A DNA stretch of 64,000 nt from Daphnia carinata (GCF_022539665.2 NC_081340.1:62001-126000); one strand, 5' to 3'. Shown: positions 15,035-26,237, numbered from the stretch's first letter. Notes: generated by a model not told the origin, from the sequence alone. A program made the numbers and translations.

Positions 15035-15228
15035 GATTCATCCAATCGGAAATAAGTAGAGCACAAGGTACAATATAAAAATAGAATTCAACGAAAGGGC
15101 AACAACACTTGAATTATGATATCTATAAGAAATAAAGACAGCGGATATAATATATAATCATATTAATAAAACAAACAATCAAAACACAATATAATTCAAT
15201 AAAAATTGTATTTTATGACTTCGTTACA
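15035..15228 (-). repeat. E1 3' LTR, partial
   Basis: Matches 40377-40570 base for base by eye. The rest of the 678-bp LTR is in the gap. On the minus strand the LTR begins TGTAACGAAGTCA and is preceded by the purine-rich GCCGGGAGTGA (plus 15229-15239), the likely polypurine tract. Confidence 0.93.
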
Positions 15229-15261
15229 TCACTCCCGGCGGTGCGAGATTACGTCCCGTAA

Positions 15262-16945
15262 TCAGACTTCATAAGCGAAATCCGGTTCTGGTTCTTGAAT
15301 TGGGCGACAGCATAACTTGCTGATGAGTCCGAAAAATCCACAGCCATAACAGATACGTAGAAAAAGTAGACCAAGGAGGCAAAGTACACCAATAAAGAAA
15401 TAATTTTTAATAGTTTCCCACCAGCTAGTATAAGAGTTCACTCCAGATGCTGATAACAAAACGTTGGTCACACTTGGTCGATTATTGGCCGAAAATTCAC
15501 TCGGCGAATGTTCATTCATAGCTGCGGCAATATCAGCCATAATACTCATATGATCCATAATAGTTTCACCATACGCAGGGTTACTTTTATGTTCATAGTC
15601 AAAAAATTTCACATCTTCATAACGAAAAGAATGCGCAAGGTCTTGTACCGGTAAGACGATGCTTGCGTTCACGGGCTTCCAAGTGTTATTGCGAAACGCA
15701 TAAGGTACGTCATTGAAGTTCACAAATCCATTAGTCCAATAACACGGCGAATATTTAACAAGTTCCCAACCATCTAAATTAATGGTATAGTTTTTAAATT
15801 TTGGTTGCGGTCCACAAGACGTTATGACGGTCTCGAAGGTCACATTTAAAGGTTTGCACGATATGACAATGGCAGTTTTTCCAAATGCTTGTAATTTTGT
15901 GCATTTGGGTAGATCTAGATGCGAAGCAGCTAACCAGCCATTATATTGTGCTGCAATAATTGCTCTTACATGTTTGGCCTTTCTTGAATCACATTGTAAG
16001 ATTTGGATTAATCGTGATAGTTCATTTTCATGGTCCGTAAATTGATCACGAATATATTGCAAGTTAGCGGGATGATCCAAATTTTGAGCGCTAGGTGGCG
16101 CGGGGTCCGCCAATGTTATTGTCAACAAATTTTCCATGATGGCCGCCGTTGTAACGAAGAGTTTTGATTGGCCGACGATGTTAAAAGCATCAGATTTCTT
16201 TGAACAAGAGTTTTGTATGGGAATACAACGCGGTTGAAAAGATAAATGAAAATCCAATTGTTTTTTATCATCTTGAAGGCGAAAAATTCTGTCATTGCCC
16301 GTTTTTCGGATTAATTTCCCAATTCCAGATTCAATAAGATGAGCTTTGGGTTCAGTACGCTGAGTATAGGTTTTGTCCCAAACCAACGTTAAATGATTAT
16401 GCGACAAATGACCTGTTGACGCGGAAGCAATACCAATAGGTGTGAAAAAATTACCATCTTCAATATCTTGATAAAGACGAATTTTCTCGAGCGCACAATT
16501 GACAATTTCCACATCAATTGTTTGTAACCAACGACCGAAAATTTGAGGTTCACGATCAAAAACATTTATTTTCTGTAGCACTCATTTTTTGATCGTCGCA
16601 CCGGAGACTGTTAATCATATCGTTGCACTCATTAGACGTAATGTCAAGCGGAATTTTGTCAGGCACAATCACTAATTGTCCAAAAAAATTCATGGTGACA
16701 TGGCGTATTTGTTTCCATTTAGCACAAATATGTCCAGGAAAATGAACAGCCGCACGCACTTCACTATATATAGAATATTGTACGTCAGCGGAATGTTTAT
16801 CATTTATTTCCGGATGACAATCGGCATCCGAAAATTGAATTATTCCCATCTTCGACGACTCGGTACAATCACATACGGTCGCGTCAAATGCTCGAACGTT
16901 AAGTCCGTAAAGACATAACAGTAACAAAATGGACAAGGACGACAT
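15262..16945 (-). pseudogene. E1 env-like glycoprotein, one frameshift
   Basis: The ATG at 16943-16945 (MSSLSILLLLCLYGL) opens a hydrophobic signal peptide, then a Cys-containing ectodomain (TVCDC). This frame ends at 16556, and the homologous sequence continues in the next frame from about 16575 to 15262. E2 env is open across the same place, so I read a single frameshift here. The second part has N-glycosylation sequons, a conserved CGPQPKF...PCYWTNGFVNF region and a C-terminal membrane anchor (ETIKNYFFIGVLCLLGLLF), with a short tail ending EPEPDFAYEV. The order signal peptide, ectodomain, single anchor and short tail is that of a type I envelope protein. The frameshift could be real or an assembly error. 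Confidence 0.88.
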
Positions 16946-17024
16946 TTCTACATACGCAAAAAAAACAATACATAAGAAAAATTTAAACCGAGCAGTGGCC
17001 AAAAATATTCTACATCGACATTGG

Positions 17025-17090
<66 letters not shown>

Positions 17091-18426
17091 TATAGATATA
17101 GAGATATTGAGAATAGAATAAAAGACAAGAGGAAAAAGAAAGTAAAAGTAAAAATTTTGCCGTCGGCTCCCAAAAGGTCAACTATTTCCCGTCGGTTTTT
17201 CAGTAACTGCGCTACGACAAAGGATAGGGAATAAAAGGGTGTCGCATTATAACTGTGTTTTCGGGCATAAGGAAAAATTATTTTTAATCGAAAATGATAT
17301 CATTGGAAAGAGGAAAAAACGCGCGTAATTATCAAAAAGAAAGAATAGAAAAAGATTGGTTCGTTTAATTATGCGGAGAAGAAAAGAAACGTTAAAAATT
17401 TCACGGCGGAAAAAGTCCGTGCGCGAAAGGTCAAACTCGGATTTTCATTTTTTCCTAAGTCCAACGCAAGGAAAAGGGACTTGGCTAGGAACGAAAGGAA
17501 AAGAATGTGAAATACGAACGGGTGGGCGGAGCCAATGCGCCTTGAGGGGAAACAAGGAATTTTCCGAATACGAATGCAAGTGTATGGAAAGGCTTGTTAG
17601 TTGCCCTCCGGCAAAAAGAGGGAGCAAAAATATTTTTCTCTACTTGGTTCAAAATGTCTGTACACTTCAAAATTGAAGAAGGAACGGAAGGAGGTGTGAA
17701 AGGGAGATGATAAAACTCAACGAAAGGAAATATATTTCTTAGCTCGCTGGGAAGTGTTGGGGCAGCTTCAGTGTGTAAGAAAAGGAAAGTGAAAAGAGGT
17801 AAGAAAAGGAGGTTGATAAAAGTAAACGAAAGAAAATATAACCCTCACTTGCTGCGAAGTGTTGGAATAGCTTTAGTGTTCAACGGAAAAGACAAGTGAA
17901 AAGAAGTGTATAGTGAGGGTCGCGTTGGGGAAAATCTGGGCGGTGGCTACATTTCATAAGAAGAAATACAGAAAAAGTGGCTTGGGGGTGCTGTAAAAAG
18001 AAGAGTTGTGTGTGCGAAATAATTTTGTGCAACTATAACAGAAGTTTTAGTTTTCTTAGAGTGAATACGTTCACTGCACGAAATATATATTGTGTTAGTG
18101 TTGTTATTCTATGAAATGCGAACCAATACACGAAAAATTTTTTTTTTTTTTTTTTCAACTACCTTAAACGCCCTTTTATTATCTGGTTATAATTTTTATG
18201 TTTTTGTTTTCTCCAAAAAAAAAAAAAATGTATATTATGTTAGTGTCGTTATTTTATGAAATGTGAAACAATACATAATTTTGAAACTACCTTAGTACTC
18301 ATTTTGACACTTCGAAAAAGAAATAGGTTGGTGAACAAAAGGGAAGTTAAGGTATAAAACAAAATAAGTGCGAATACACAACAAAAATTTACGTATTCCC
18401 TTATCACTTTCATTTCATTCTCCCCT

Positions 18427-18463
<37 letters not shown>

Positions 18464-18678
18464 CAAACAGGTGATTTGTATATACGTCAGGTGATATAGG
18501 TATCATGACGTGAGAGCACCTTTATGTCTGGTTTTATAAAGAGGAAAAACATTCAAATACAATATGAAATCAAAATCTGTATATAGTATTTAATAGATTA
18601 CAACGGGGCACATAAGATACAAGTATAAAAGGGATGAATGTGGGTAAAACAATAACATAAAGACAATGTAACGAAAGG
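16946..18678 (-). other. E1 accessory-env leader, no ORF, with A-tracts
   Basis: No coding sequence seen in 1.7 kb. In the element's sense it contains long A-runs (plus-strand T-runs at 17027-17082, about 18138-18155 and 18429-18463). Blocks near 17158-17215 and 17290-17340 resemble E2 at 28930-28990 and 29065-29115 (GTCGGCT...AAGGTCAAC...TTTCCCGTCGG, then ATTGGAAAGAG...TAATTATC). The conservation suggests it is an untranslated leader or intron for env. Confidence 0.7.
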
Positions 18679-19184
18679 CTAATCACCGATGGTTATGACC
18701 ACCGGGCCGCTGGGGCGCCTTCCGGCCCGTCCGCAGGTGGGGCATACGTCTTGTATCCACCATTGGGATAACGCCCAATTGTGTGGTGGAGGCATACGGT
18801 TTTGCGGGTCAAGCTCCAGGATCTCCTGAAGTTTTTCCACTGATCGTTTCCATTGACCCTCGTTTAGAGCTTTGTGTAGCTCTAGTTTTAGAATTCCGGT
18901 TCGAAGGTTCAGGTAGTGCAGGTTGAGGTCGCGTTGGGTAGGCCAGTTAGGGACACGGCCAAGAGTTCCGAGAGTGGCCTGAGTCGGATCGGGTTGGGGT
19001 GCGCCGGTGTGGGTGGCGGGTTGCTGTGGTTCCGGGGCGGAATAGATGGTGGTGTAACACGGCCAGATGGCCCCGCTTCCGGCTCCCCGAAATCAATTGG
19101 CCTCAGCCGCCAAGCCCGGTCGGAACTATGCCGACGAGTAGTGTATGATGGTAGCCGATGGCCTCTGTTGTTATCCTTTGGCAT
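18679..19184 (-). pseudogene. E1 second accessory ORF (accB), frameshifted
   Basis: The ATG at 19184 (MPKDNNRGHRL) opens a Pro/Arg-rich N-terminal part that stops at 18909. The recognisable C-terminal module is in another frame from about 19080 to the TAG at 18679: NEGQWKRSVEKLQEILELDP, then QNRMPPPHNW, then a CPTCGRAG pair of cysteines. The module matches accA (20105-20644) and the E2 accessory ORF in the pattern W-K/S-x-A/S-V-x-x-L-x-x-I-L-D/E-L-D-P-x-x-R-x-P-P. So E1 carries two diverged accessory genes in tandem, this one broken by one frameshift. Function unknown. Confidence 0.75.
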
Positions 19185-19239
19185 TTTTCGGAAAAAAAAA
19201 AAACTTTTCTTGACAGAACGACGTTACGAGTTGCGATGA

Positions 19240-20100
19240 AGGATTGATTCCCGGCCATCCAACAGCGTCGAATATATTTTAAGATATTGATGTCGTCAGC
19301 TGTGTTGAACAATTTCTCGGAATCGGGAACTAGTTCCCTTTGTTTTTCAAAAACGACACGTTGAATGCCTTATTTTAATTGCTTCTTCTTGACGTTGTAA
19401 GCAAATCTTCCGTTGCTGAATCCACTATTGATGCAAGCGAGAGCAGATGTAATCTTATAGGGGAACATTCGGACAGTAGCGGATTACAAATTCCCCGAAA
19501 CACAGAAACATATACAAAATTCATGTATATCTAACATTAACATATATCAGGAGTAACAAGTGGTACAATTAATCATAAATAGGAGAAATCATACAGCTCA
19601 TCATCGAAATTCATATATATATACATATATACGTGTGTACATATATATATATATGCGTTTCCTGCATTCGCACCTCTTGTCATCGTACCCTTGTCCGATT
19701 TGATTACAGTAAAGTAATACTACTCTTCAACTATTGATATTTGCATTCAGTTTTTTCCTACTCTTATTGTTATATTTTTATTTCTTTTATGTTAAGTCCT
19801 CCTCACCCATGTATCATAGAAGAGAAACTCTCCTATCATCACAGGGAAATAGTAAATAATAATGAAGTGAAAAAAAAATTATACGAGGTTCGGAACCTAA
19901 GCGTACATATATTTGAACGTCGGACGAGCGAATATAAGAGATGCCATGCCATACAAGTCGGTGGAAAATACAAACATGAATATAAAAGAGAATAATCGTA
20001 AGAACTCATACACAAAAAGGGTAACATTACTCATACACAAAAGCACTAAAACAAAGAGAATAAAAGAATTTATTAAAGTGACGAAAATATCGGTTCATCT
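19240..20100. other. AT-rich spacer between E1 accB and accA
   Basis: No credible ORF. It holds a TA/CA-rich simple repeat at about 19610-19655 and otherwise low-complexity AT-rich sequence. Its role is unknown. Confidence 0.6.
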
Positions 20101-20104
20101 TCCT

Positions 20105-20644
20105 TCAATCCTTCTTACAAAATCTGCAACGGTAGGCCGGGTTCCAGTCTTCTGGAAACCAACCATAAAGGGGTGGACTTCGATTTTCGGGATCTAGATC
20201 CAGAATCTTCTTCAGCTTGAGCACTGCTCTTTTCCAGTTTTCTTGGCGGATATGGAGTTGTAGCTCCTCCGCCAACTCCCTTGTCCGTCGACGCATTTCT
20301 CTGTTGTAGCGGCGCTGCTCCCGCCGCCAGTTAAATTCGTTTTCCGAGTCCTGTGAATGAGCACCTGGGCTTCGATAATTATCCCACATCTCATCCCACA
20401 GTTTTTCATCGTCGTCTCTTTTCCTTTTCTCATCCTTAGTCAATATTGGCTGTAGAAATTCCTCCACGGCCTTCTCCCGCCATATCTCCTCTTCTTCGTC
20501 AGTTTCTAACTCTCCTTCTTCTTTTGTCCCGGGACGTTTGGCCGCCGGTTCCTCGTTACCGGTGAGTGGATTAGATGTCGTCGCCACTTCGATGGTTTGG
20601 GCGATGTCCCACTGGTTCGGTTCCACCGCTCTGCCGGAATCCAT
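20105..20644 (-). CDS. E1 accessory protein (accA), 179 residues
   Basis: It starts at the ATG at 20642-20644 (MDSGRAVEPNQ); the open frame extends upstream but with no earlier ATG. The protein is very acidic in its first third (TDEEEEIW), then a charged helical stretch rich in Arg and Glu (RREQRRYNREMRRRTRE), then the shared module ENWKRAVLKLKKILDLDPEN, then RSPPLYGW and a CRFCKKD end. It sits just after pol and before env. A TATA box (TATATAAG, plus 20704-20711) lies between the pol stop and this start, so a separate transcript is possible. I do not recognise the family. The helical module with LDP resembles half of a TPR-like hairpin, but that is only a shape comparison. Confidence 0.75.
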   Translation of the reverse strand: MDSGRAVEPNQWDIAQTIEVATTSNPLTGNEEPAAKRPGTKEEGELETDEEEEIWREKAVEEFLQPILTKDEKRKRDDDEKLWDEMWDNYRSPGAHSQDSENEFNWRREQRRYNREMRRRTRELAEELQLHIRQENWKRAVLKLKKILDLDPENRSPPLYGWFPEDWNPAYRCRFCKKD

Positions 20645-20703
20645 GTTGGAACCAAGGTCACCAAACACAAACTGTCGAATATCTGTCACTGTATGTCAAG
20701 GGG

Positions 20704-20711
20704 CTTATATA
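20704..20711 (-). promoter_or_regulatory. Putative internal TATA box for E1 accA
   Basis: TATATAAG on the minus strand, 60 nt upstream of the accA ATG and downstream of the pol stop. E2 has TATATAAA in the equivalent position (30871-30878). Conservation between diverged copies supports function; transcription is inferred. Confidence 0.5.
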
Positions 20712-20752
20712 GTCCCTTCTAACCATAAGAGAGCAGCTAAGAGAGACTCATA

Positions 20753-23700
20753 TTAAAATCCATATCGAATAGGCTTCCTGCGATTTCTTTGTGGGCGTCC
20801 GGTGTTCGCGACTGCTTCAGGTGCATCCTTTTCCAAATTTTCTTGCAAATTTTCAGATTGTATCTCATTTGGTGGACACTCTTCCGGCGTGTCTTTCGCA
20901 CAATTTTCAGAATCGTGTGAATCCAGATGAATGAACTCCATCTTCGTCGATTGTTCAGTCGAATTCGTATTTTTTTTCGTCGCGAGAGTTCTCGCCTCTT
21001 TTCCGGTGTGTATTTTCAAGTCGTCGCCAAGAAGTGTAGTGTTTACATCAGGAGAAGGGTTTACAATTTCTTGGATAACATACAAATCATCAACTTCATC
21101 TATAGGCTTATCCAGATTTTCTGATTCATCAATTGTTTGAGTTGAAATTGTTTTACGAAATCGATTCTCAAACTCAGAAGACGATTCAAATGGAGGACAA
21201 TGCTCGGTCTTCCAAAGCATTGTTTCATATAGAGGTTTTAATCTGTTAACGTGAGTACGTTGACAGATATAGGAATTATCTGCTATATCTACTGTATTAT
21301 TAGAATATACCTTAACTATCCTATACGGCCCTTTATATTTAGACGTGAATTTCTTACAGTCCCCATCTTTAACTACACGAATATCCAATAACACTCTATC
21401 GCCCACAGCGTACCGCTTTTCCTTAGCACGTTTGTTATATTGTTCCCTCTGGCGCTCCCTAGCTTTTCTGCTTTCTTCCCTAACCCTTTGGAAACTATAT
21501 CGCAAACGTTCTGCTAAATTACCCACATAATCAGAAGAAGATTTAAAAGTTTTTGGGGACGCATCCAGAAATTCATTAATTGGAATATTCGGGTCCCTAC
21601 CATGCAGCAAATAATAAGGGGTGTCAAGTGTTGACGCGTGCACTGAACTACGATATGCAAATAATACGTCGTCTAACATATCCTCCCAATTGGAATGTTC
21701 CCCATCCTTTAATTCCTTCCTTAACATTGTTGTTAATGTTCTATTAAATCTCTCGGTCTCCCCATTACTGGCTGGATTATATGCAGTCGTTAATCTTTGA
21801 TCGATCTTTAATTTTTTGCAAAAATATCGAAATAACTTTGACGTGAAATTTGTTCCACGATCAGATAAAATAGCTTTCGGCATCCCATGACGGACAATAA
21901 TGGTTTTATATATACACTCAGCTGTTGTTAACGCAGTTTGATCTTTTAAAGCGACAGCTTCTACCCATCGGCTGAAATAATCAGTAATAACTAAAATATA
22001 ACTATTTCCGTTAGGCGAAATCGGAGTGATAGGCCCTAAAAAGTCCATTCCAATTACTTGAAAAGGAGCTTTGGCGACTTCATGAGGGTGCAAAACTGCT
22101 CTATATGTAGAGGAAGTGTTAGCTATACATATTTCGCAAGCTTGGCAATACTCTTTAATATCGCCCCTCATGTTAGGCCAATAATAATGGTTTTTTACTT
22201 TTAAATACGTCTTATAAAATGCTAAATGCCCTCCCATCGGTGCGTCATGTAATTCCTTGAGCACTAGATGGCGGAGCTCTACAGGTAACACCAATTGATA
22301 ATTTACGTCGCTGCGCTTGCTATTTGACAAAGGCAACTCATGCCGATAAAGAGTACCTTCGATGACTTCAAAATATTCAATTTCTTTTACCCAATCTGGC
22401 CTAGTTTGTTGAAAAATTACATCCAATTCTCCTTTCTCTAAGTACTTCCTAATAGCTATACAAAGTTCATCTTCTAATTGTTTCTCACAAATAAACTTAA
22501 TATTTTTCCCAGTTTGAATACTCGCCACCTTTAAACGTGACAAACAGTCAGCATTTTGGTGAATACGACCAGGCCTATACTTCAACTCATAATTGGTCGC
22601 AGCTAACAATATAGCCCATCGTCCTAATCTCCCATTGTTATCTTTTTGATCCTTAAGCCACTGTAGTGGACGATGATCACTAATAATCTCGAATGGCTTA
22701 TCCAAAAGGTAATGTCGAAAATGTTTAATTGCATCAATCACTGCTAAAGCTTCTTTCTCCGTAGTGGCATATTTCATCTCAGCTTTTGTTAATTGTCTAC
22801 TAGAATACGCTATCGGATGTTCGTGACCATTTTGTATCTGCGAAAGTACCGCTCCTATTCCATAATCACATGCGTCTGTGAAAAGTAAAAATTTTTCATT
22901 GAAATTGGGGTAAACTAATACTGGGGGTGTAACAAGAGAAGTTCGTAACTTTTCAAAGGCATTTTGCTCCTCAGTACCCCAACCAAAAGGTTTTTTGCTA
23001 AGGTCTTTATGAGTTAATCTGGTCAATGGCTTAGCTATTGATCCAAAATTTTGAATAAATCTCCTATAATATCCGGCTAATCCCAAAAATGATCTTACTT
23101 CGTCTACAGAAGAAGGTGTTTTATAATTCACTATTTTATCGATTTTCCCTGGATCTGGCTTAATTCCCTCAGTCGAAATGACATGGCCTAAATAATTTAC
23201 CGATCGTTTAATAAACTGGCATTTTTTAAGTTTTAATTTTAAATTTGCATCCTGTAGTAGTTGAAAAATTTCCCGAATATCCCTCAAATGGTCCTCGAAA
23301 TTATCCGAAAAGATTATTACATCATCCAAATAAACTAATGCCTTACTTCCCAAAACGTCTTTCAGTACATAATTCATTAGTCTTTGAAATGTGGCAGGTG
23401 CATTGCACAAGCCAAATGCCATACGCTTAAATTCGTATAGATTATTTTCAACAACAAATGCTGTTTTTTCTATAGCTGGCTCATCTACCTGAATTTGCCA
23501 ATATCCCGCAGCTAAGTCGAGAGTAGTAAAAAATTTCTTCCCATACAATTTATCCAATGTTTCATCTATCCTTGGCATAGGAAACGAATCTTTCTTTGTG
23601 ATACTATTTAATTTCCGATAATCGACGCAAAACCTGACTTCTCCACCTTTTTTCTCAACTAAAACCACAGGTGAAGCCCATGGCGAATGCGAGTATTGAA

Positions 23701-24742
23701 TTACATTCGCATCAAGCATTTCCTGTACCTTATCCTCCAATAATTTTCTTTGATTATTTGTAACTCTATATGGGCGTTGTCGGATAGGGCCTCGTCCCTG
23801 TGTATCAATTGTATGTTTTATAAGATCTGTGTTGCCTAATTCTGAATCTTTAGCAGCGAACAAGTCGTGAAAGTCATTTAATAATTTAGCGAGCTGTGTT
23901 TGAAATTCGGGGTCGACCTCCGGAATTACAATAGGCTCTTTTATCACGTTAGGCCTGTCCTTAACTTTATTTAAAGAAATTTTTCCGATCGCTCGAGTAG
24001 TAACTTCGATGCCACCTAACTTCGTATCCCTGGGGATTTTGACTTGATTTAACGAATGATTTTCAACTAGAATATTATATTTCCCATCTATCGATACTTT
24101 TCCTACGAACTCCTCAATAAAAATGCCGGCCGGCAAATCTTCTGCTGGGGTAAATATAAAAGCTGTATTCGGCGGAACAAACGGAAATGACCCTTTCATT
24201 TGCGCGGCAATTACTAGCGACGTCTGACGAGATAACGTCGTCTTTTTGACCGAAGTAACTGCCATGTCCGGACTGCTGGAAATAGCTGATCCCTGCTTAT
24301 CTCTTGCTAAATAAATGCTCTTGGCTTCTCCATCAAGCCGAAATCCGTGTTTCTGGATTGCGTCCCATCCAAGGATACAGTCCTCAGAAACACCATTTGT
24401 AACAATAAACTCTTGCTCCAAAACTGACTCTCCGTATCGCACGGGCAAAGTAACGCTCCCCAGCGTATGTAATTTTTTCTCCCCTACATCGTATAAATTA
24501 AAATCAAGTTGACTGCAGATCACTTGACCTCTTTGGGGTAATTTCTTAAATAATTTCTCATGAATAATACTCTTAGACGCTCCTGTATCGAATAATGCTT
24601 GAAATGGGATCTGATGAATTTTCAATGGAATTCTCGGTGTCGATTCATTCGTTATGGTTGTTAATTTTGCGACTTGTCGGGATTTACACGGAGGCTCCCT
24701 ATCAACTGACCCGAAGTTACAGTTGATACCTATTGGTTTCCC
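20753..24742 (-). CDS. pol: E1 Gypsy pol (protease, RT, RNase H, integrase)
   Basis: Expressed, by inference, as gag-pol through -1 frameshifting at GGGAAAC (24736-24742). The pol frame has no ATG near its start and is open through the gag stop. In order it shows: protease ALFDTGASKSIIHEK; RT with the ASPVVLVEKKGG block, RFCVDYRKLN and the YLDD active site in KALVYLDDVIIF; RNase H with LFTDACDYGIGAVLS; integrase H2C2 finger ending YCQACEICIAN; the DDE core with GMDFLGPIT, LSDRGTNFTS and NPASNGETERFNR; a GPY/F-like KYKGPYRIV; and a long acidic tail ending in a basic NRRKPIRY motif. About 1,330 residues, normal for Gypsy pol, with no break seen. The same lineage as E2 pol, diverged by perhaps a fifth by eye. 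Confidence 0.95.
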   Translation of the reverse strand, partial: GKPIGINCNFGSVDREPPCKSRQVAKLTTITNESTPRIPLKIHQIPFQALFDTGASKSIIHEKLFKKLPQRGQVICSQLDFNLYDVGEKKLHTLGSVTLPVRYGESVLEQEFIVTNGVSEDCILGWDAIQKHGFRLDGEAKSIYLARDKQGSAISSSPDMAVTSVKKTTLSRQTSLVIAAQMKGSFPFVPPNTAFIFTPAEDLPAGIFIEEFVGKVSIDGKYNILVENHSLNQVKIPRDTKLGGIEVTTRAIGKISLNKVKDRPNVIKEPIVIPEVDPEFQTQLAKLLNDFHDLFAAKDSELGNTDLIKHTIDTQGRGPIRQRPYRVTNNQRKLLEDKVQEMLDANVIQYSHSPWASPVVLVEKKGGEVRFCVDYRKLNSITKKDSFPMPRIDETLDKLYGKKFFTTLDLAAGYWQIQVDEPAIEKTAFVVENNLYEFKRMAFGLCNAPATFQRLMNYVLKDVLGSKALVYLDDVIIFSDNFEDHLRDIREIFQLLQDANLKLKLKKCQFIKRSVNYLGHVISTEGIKPDPGKIDKIVNYKTPSSVDEVRSFLGLAGYYRRFIQNFGSIAKPLTRLTHKDLSKKPFGWGTEEQNAFEKLRTSLVTPPVLVYPNFNEKFLLFTDACDYGIGAVLSQIQNGHEHPIAYSSRQLTKAEMKYATTEKEALAVIDAIKHFRHYLLDKPFEIISDHRPLQWLKDQKDNNGRLGRWAILLAATNYELKYRPGRIHQNADCLSRLKVASIQTGKNIKFICEKQLEDELCIAIRKYLEKGELDVIFQQTRPDWVKEIEYFEVIEGTLYRHELPLSNSKRSDVNYQLVLPVELRHLVLKELHDAPMGGHLAFYKTYLKVKNHYYWPNMRGDIKEYCQACEICIANTSSTYRAVLHPHEVAKAPFQVIGMDFLGPITPISPNGNSYILVITDYFSRWVEAVALKDQTALTTAECIYKTIIVRHGMPKAILSDRGTNFTSKLFRYFCKKLKIDQRLTTAYNPASNGETERFNRTLTTMLRKELKDGEHSNWEDMLDDVLFAYRSSVHASTLDTPYYLLHGRDPNIPINEFLDASPKTFKSSSDYVGNLAERLRYSFQRVREESRKARERQREQYNKRAKEKRYAVGDRVLLDIRVVKDGDCKKFTSKYKGPYRIVKVYSNNTVDIADNSYICQRTHVNRLKPLYETMLWKTEHCPPFESSSEFENRFRKTISTQTIDESENLDKPIDEVDDLYVIQEIVNPSPDVNTTLLGDDLKIHTGKEARTLATKKNTNSTEQSTKMEFIHLDSHDSENCAKDTPEECPPNEIQSENLQENLEKDAPEAVANTGRPQRNRRKPIRYGF
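24700..24742 (-). promoter_or_regulatory. E1 -1 ribosomal frameshift signal
   Basis: On the minus strand the gag codons CAG GGA AAC CAA TAG contain the slippery heptamer G GGA AAC. After a 7-nt spacer comes a perfect 9-bp hairpin, TATCAACTG / CAGTTGATA, with an 11-nt loop. The pol frame is exactly -1 to gag. This is the canonical architecture of retroviral -1 frameshifting. Confidence 0.88.
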
Positions 24743-26237
24743 TGATTCGGCGGCGGACCTGGAATGTTAGGCCTATTCTGGTTTTTTGCCTTTGTACAGT
24801 TGTTTGATTTATGGCCAATTTCCCGACATGAATAGCATATTGGTGGCTGAGCTTGTTCTAAACTTTGCCGTTGATATTTGTAACAATTTGTCTGCGAATG
24901 ACCCTTATATCCACAAAAATTGCAAATCAGCTGTGGCTGTGTAGGCTTATGGTGGGAATCACCAGCTGGTTTTGAAAAAGGGGTTCTATGAGCTGTAGGC
25001 CTATCCGGGAATTTATTGAAAGGTTGTGCGCCCTTGTTATTGTTATTCTGCTGCGGAGGTCTCCAATTCCTATCCTGGTTACTGTCACTAGTTTGGAACG
25101 AAACTTGCTTCTTATACGGCGCGCTTGATACGTTTTTATCAAATTGCAATTGCCTTACCGCTTGCGTTAGCTCAAGAAGTGCGCACTTAATTTCCTCCTT
25201 TTCAGTTTTTGGGTCATCGACTTTGTTGCTTTCCTGTCTGATATTTGCTACGGCATTTTTGACGAATTCTTTTTGCTCCAATATTATTTCCTTTAGTTCT
25301 TTTAATTCTGCATCTTTGGTGTCAGGAGGCTCAGTCACTGCCCTAATAAAATCATGTTTTTCCCTATCCGTTTCCATGGCCTCCAGTCGCAATGCATACA
25401 TTCGTGTCGCCGAAATAAGATCATTAAAATTTTTAAATTCTTTATATTTAACTTTCGATTGTAATTTGGAATCCAACCCCTCTATAAATTTTTGCATAAG
25501 AATTATAGCAAAAGATGCTTCTGAATAGCCTACAGGATATGCGCGTTTGAAAATTTCCTGCAAACGATGAGCATATTCTATAATTTTTTCCCCTGGCTTA
25601 CGCTTAGCTTTATTAAACTTCTTTTGATAAAAGTCAGCATTTTCGTCACCATGAAAATGATCCAGAAGAGATTCTTTAATTAAAGCATAGTTGTGCGGAT
25701 GACTCTTCAAAGTTGCCTGAATAATCGAGAACGCTTTATCAGCCAATTTTGCCCTTAACATCTGAATAATTTTCCCCTCAGACCAACCTGATCCTTCTAC
25801 TATACTTTCAAAAGATTCTAACCAGGAGTCAAAACGCACAAGGGGATTTCCAGAAAAAGAAGGAAGTAGCTGTAAACGGGAAAAAGTGTGTTGGTTATTT
25901 TGGAAATCGTTCAAATCATCGACTGTGGCCGCTCTTGATGGAGAACAAGATTCCGCCATGCTTGGATTAGATTTTAAAAAATTCAAAGGTCTTCCCTGGG
26001 AATTCTGAGGGAGTTCTGAAATGTCGTTCGTAATTGCCTTAAATTCCCCTGCGTTGTATCCGACTGGCTGGGGGGGTGGGCTCGAGGACAGGGTAGAGGG
26101 TACGTAGGACAGTGCAGGGTTTGTGACTGATTGAAATGATAGTTTCTTCTGCGCGACCGTTTCCTCTTTGGAATGCTTCCCGACAGCGGCGATGTTTGTT
26201 GGATTGGCGTGCTTTGTTGCTGCGTTGGTCTCGTTTG
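24730..26237 (-). CDS. gag: E1 gag, 3' part (capsid-like region and zinc knuckles)
   Basis: This is the downstream part of a gag frame whose first part lies at 38564-39858, beyond the E2 insertion. An internal ATG at 25957-25959 (MAESCSPSRAATVDDLND) opens the capsid-like region: FDSWLESFESIVEGSGW, DHFHGDENADFYQKKFNKAK and YAHRLQEIFKRAYPVG. Two CCHC knuckles follow, CNFCGYKGHSQTNC and CYSCREIGHKSNNC. The frame stops at TAG 24730-24732, within the frameshift signal. The downstream part could still be made from the internal ATG, but the full protein cannot be made from this copy because E2 interrupts it. Confidence 0.9.
25983..26237 (-). pseudogene. E1 ORF0, 3' part, in the +1 frame of gag
   Basis: In the +1 frame of gag this stretch is open from the E2 insertion to a stop at 25983. 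It ends with an Arg-rich KRKRSRRRN segment and FQNSLRIPREDL, matching the end of E2 ORF0 (FQNSLRIHNEEQ). The first part is at 38564-39365. The stop lies exactly 23 nt before the capsid-region ATG (25959), as in E2. It is interrupted only by the E2 insertion. Confidence 0.7.
26234..26237. repeat. Target-site duplication of E2, left copy (TTTG)
   Basis: TTTG immediately left of the E2 LTR, repeated at 38564-38567 immediately right of the other LTR. Four bp is typical of Gypsy integration. Confidence 0.9.

Noticed and set aside
17356-17676. Plus-strand 106-residue ORF in the E1 leader
   Set aside because: It lies antisense to the element, has no counterpart in E2 and has biased low-complexity composition.
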